From Malurus cyaneus samueli (Eukaryota > Chordata > Aves > Passeriformes > Maluridae), in assembly GCA_009741485.1 (NCBI GenBank), contig CM019217.1, forward strand, positions 30,311,247-30,375,246: DNA of 64,000 bases, read 5' to 3'. The notes under the pieces were generated by a model. The model did not search any database. It was not told the DNA's origin and was given only the letters and a program-made list of their open reading frames with translations. Positions 61,461 to 64,000 of the stretch are shown piece by piece (within the stretch, counting starts at the first letter, position 1; every line of letters starts with the position of its first letter). Both the position numbers and the translations under genes were made by a program.

Positions 61461-61622
61461 ATGAAACTGTGGCAGATGCTCCTGGTGTTTCTGGGCTGTG
61501 GCACAGCCAGAAGCCTGGCTGCCTGTCAGTGTCATCTCAGCTGGGAGCACACGTGTTCCTGTTGGCTTGTTGTGGTCACAACGGCAGTGAAGGGGGCATC
61601 AGAAAACTGTATCAGCTTGTGA
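61461..61622 (+). CDS. Candidate small secreted protein or signal-peptide exon (53 codons)
   Basis: The frame starts at ATG 61461 and ends at TGA 61620-61622. Its first 20 residues, MKLWQMLLVFLGCGTARSLA, have the basic start, hydrophobic core and small residues at a cleavage site expected of a signal peptide. The remainder has five Cys (22, 24, 32, 34, 50) and a hydrophobic patch near 36-43. Codons are GC-rich at third positions (CTG, GTG, GGC, GCC, CTC) in AT-rich surroundings. Fifteen bases upstream is a good splice acceptor (a T-rich tract ending CCTTTTAG at 61445), so this could be an exon carrying the start codon. GTGAGC at 61619-61624 could act as a weak donor that skips the stop. I do not recognise the protein, and chance or pseudogene origin remains possible. 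Confidence 0.28.
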   Translation: MKLWQMLLVFLGCGTARSLAACQCHLSWEHTCSCWLVVVTTAVKGASENCISL

Positions 61623-61860
61623 GCTTGAAAAAATTAAATAATTCCCCAAAGAAATTTTCAGTCAGAAAACTTTTTCCTATCTTTAAATATGGGGGAATAT
61701 TGCTGTCACCTACTCTAAAATAGGTGGACCAGATGTATTCAGATGGCATAGTGGTTGTCACTAATTTCAAAGTAAAAGTAGAAAGACTGTATTCCTCAAA
61801 TGAATGAAAATAATATGCCCTCTCAAATTTATTTTCTAGAAGTTGTAGCCCCAGCTTTAG

Positions 61861-61900
61861 CACTTGCTCTCCTTACTCAGGACAGTAAGGAGAGCAAGTG
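61861..61900. repeat. Perfect 17-bp inverted repeat with 6-nt loop
   Basis: CACTTGCTCTCCTTACT at 61861-61877 is exactly complementary to AGTAAGGAGAGCAAGTG at 61884-61900, with loop CAGGAC. There are no mismatches and pairing stops abruptly at both flanks. It could be a fold-back from a template-switch mutation, the ends of a tiny palindromic element, or a terminator-like RNA hairpin. It is shorter than a typical pre-miRNA. Confidence 0.95.
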
Positions 61901-64000
61901 GTTCCATCCCTTCTTGTAATTACACAAGATGCTGAGCAAAAGAAGACAGTATAACCTACTTTAATGAATGACAAGATTAAGTTCGAATTTTATGTTGCTT
62001 TTTGCCACCCTTTTTCAGGGACCAAATCCCTCTACTTTTAGATTATAGGAATCAATGTTTCATACCACACTTTGCATCTGTATTAGTGTAACAGTGGGAT
62101 GAGTTTGAGTGTCTTTAAATTATTGTGGGTTATAGTTAATTCACTAATCTGCCAAATTAATCTCTTTTTCATGCTGGTGGATGGCTTCAGTTCAATACCC
62201 TTTATGGACTAAAGTTTGCTCTGTCTTCTTTGTATTGGATATATACACAGGTAACTGCTCAAGCTGAGACAGATGAAGGAAATTTTAATTACTTTGAGGG
62301 AGTGAAGATTGCTTTTTCAAACATAATAGACTATCACCTTAACTGTATTATTAGCCTTTCTGTTTTATTTTTTTCAGAAGGATCAGCTGTATTTTTAGAG
62401 GATATTCGGTTCTATATTACATCATTATTATTCAGACTTATGTTCTGCAGTTTGCATTTTGTCTTTAAATTTTGGCAGCTGTTCTGGATTTTTAAATTTT
62501 TTTTTTTATTACTTGATATTGCTGAGCTTGATATTTTCTAACAGCTTTTGTCAAATACAGAAGGTAATGCCTTTCGGCTTTCCATTAACAGCATATCTTT
62601 CTTTTTTCCATATCCATGTTGCTTTATTCTCCCCCATTTTTTTCTTTTTTGTAGGTAGTGTGTGGAAAAAAAAAAAAACCAACAATTTTCTTGGCAGTAC
62701 TATTGAATACGACAACAGGAAGGACAAAGATAAAATAATACACACATACCAGTTATTTGAGCAATACAGGCAGAGAAACAATGACTTTGTTTTAGCCACT
62801 GGGGAGCAATGAATTTGTGTGATTTGACTGCAAGTAATATTTCTGATATAGCCTTGGATTAAAAAAAATGTAGCTTGATATATATGTTCAGAGTCTGTGG
62901 TTTTTTGTCTTGCCCACTCAAGTCAGTGTAACCTTTTCTTGGATCAAACAGCGCTAACCACAGACAGTTACAAACATGTTTGGAATAAATTAGCTCATAA
63001 ACATTTTATTCTCATCCCTTAATGGGGAATGCTTCACAATGCACTGTCAAATATGATGAGATTTCTCATTTAATGGCTCACTTTATCAACATTTTAGTAA
63101 TTGCACTTCTAATGGCACAGTGTTTGTGTGAAACACAAATGTGGTGACATTCAGTGCCCAGTTAGACTACAACATGATTGATCCTCTGCATACATTGCTT
63201 AAGGGTCTTATAATTCATATTCTCTGTTTTACAATGGCAGGTATGAGAGAATTGTAATATGCAATGAGTTAATCTCCTCAGATAGCAAGTTGCTAGAAAT
63301 ACTGAATATATTTTCCAAACACAAGACCACATTAAGAGTGATCTGCAAATATTTTCCCAGCTAACAATGCTCAGAGCTGCACCTGGGCTAATGGGAGTTT
63401 ATATGGGTCTTGGAAAAGATATGGAATGAGCTGCATTATGGTATATGCATAATCTTCATAAGCTTTTCTAGATTAAATTTAGAAATGTTAAATGTGGAAA
63501 GCTTTATTGGCAAGCACTTGAGAACTATCTTGTCTATCGAGAATCACACTCATGATAGTTATGAGTGAATTATTTGTTAAACACTCTTATAGAAATTTTA
63601 AGGAAAGCTAAATTTTATTTGGGGAATCCAGTTCCGTTTAAGTGAAACAGAGGAAACAGTTCAAGTCATTCCTCTTGAATTAGTCTGCACAATTTCTTGG
63701 AATTAGGAAGGAAAGATGTCCACCACTTAGGCTCTCTTTGTTGATCTTACATGCAGTAGTCTTCTAGTGCTTAAGTTCTTCCATGCTGCAGGTAAATCTT
63801 CCACAGTTTGAAATGACCATACATTTATGAAATATAGCTATGGGTGCAGTCTTTCTGAAATGCAATTATTAGATGAGGTTGTGTATCATATCCTTTTGAT
63901 TAGGATATTGCTCAATATGTGGCAGACCAAAGCTCAGTCTTTTTCTATTGTGTTGGAGTAGGACAAAGTTTGTGTCACGCTAAATTTGGCAGAAAGTAAA
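61901..64000. other. Noncoding stretch with a possible conserved block
   Basis: No gene or dispersed repeat is recognised. A T-rich region at 62.3-62.7 kb gives chance hydrophobic frames. The part from about 63020 to 63220 has a balanced composition, short inverted repeats (TTTGTGT-GAA-ACACAAA) and few simple repeats, and could be conserved noncoding sequence. Confidence 0.45.

Noticed and set aside
62459..62812. 117-codon frame ending in a charged segment (DNRKDKDK ... ATGEQ)
   Set aside because: Most of it is translation of T-rich and A-rich low-complexity DNA; the charged tail alone matches nothing I know.
1..64000. CRISPR arrays, phage, integrons, rRNA, tRNA or prokaryotic operons
   Set aside because: None of their signatures are present; the repeats and composition are those of a bird nuclear genome.

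Overview
This window is vertebrate nuclear DNA, most likely from a bird and probably a passerine. It is AT-rich, has no CpG island, and contains no complete gene that I can recognise. The bird assignment rests on the repeats. There are several 5'-truncated CR1 LINE copies with the typical avian CR1 3' end and ATTCTATG-type tail, and three endogenous-retrovirus LTRs of types I know from avian genomes. I see no operon-like layout, tRNA, rRNA, CRISPR array or prokaryotic signal. The window reads as intergenic sequence or the inside of a very long intron.

Layout. 1-13.4 kb is single-copy noncoding DNA, with a 5-base N gap at 8238-8242. It contains a pair of diverged, same-orientation copies (about 7510-7785 and 12190-12475) of an element I cannot classify. 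13.4-16.2 kb holds two antisense LTRs: an old ERVL-type LTR, and a 493-bp solo LTR whose boundaries are set by inverted termini and a 4-bp target-site duplication (TSD). 18.7-20.1 kb holds two CR1 copies in opposite orientations. 20-31.4 kb is noncoding but carries a cluster of plus-strand splice-like signals at 24.0-25.9 kb. 31.41-32.03 kb is a well-preserved 620-bp solo LTR with a perfect 5-bp TSD, also on the minus strand. 40.1-40.8 kb has a CR1 copy directly followed by a short, coding-like reading frame with a nearby AATAAA. 42.6 kb and 56.6 kb hold further CR1 pieces. 46.3-47.8 kb contains two very old LINE remnants recognisable only by short protein motifs. At 61.45-61.9 kb a local GC rise contains a 53-codon frame beginning with a convincing signal peptide behind a strong splice acceptor, followed 240 bp later by a perfect 17-bp hairpin.

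How it fits together. All three LTRs are on the minus strand, and the best splice-like and recursive-splice-like motifs are on the plus strand. That is what a long intron of a plus-strand gene would look like, because sense LTRs carrying polyA signals tend to be removed from introns. With only three LTRs this is a weak inference. I found no clear novel multi-gene system. The items most worth checking are the signal-peptide frame at 61.46 kb, the coding-like frame at 40.53 kb, the unclassified repeat pair, the perfect hairpin and the LTR with a splice donor at 31.4-32.0 kb.
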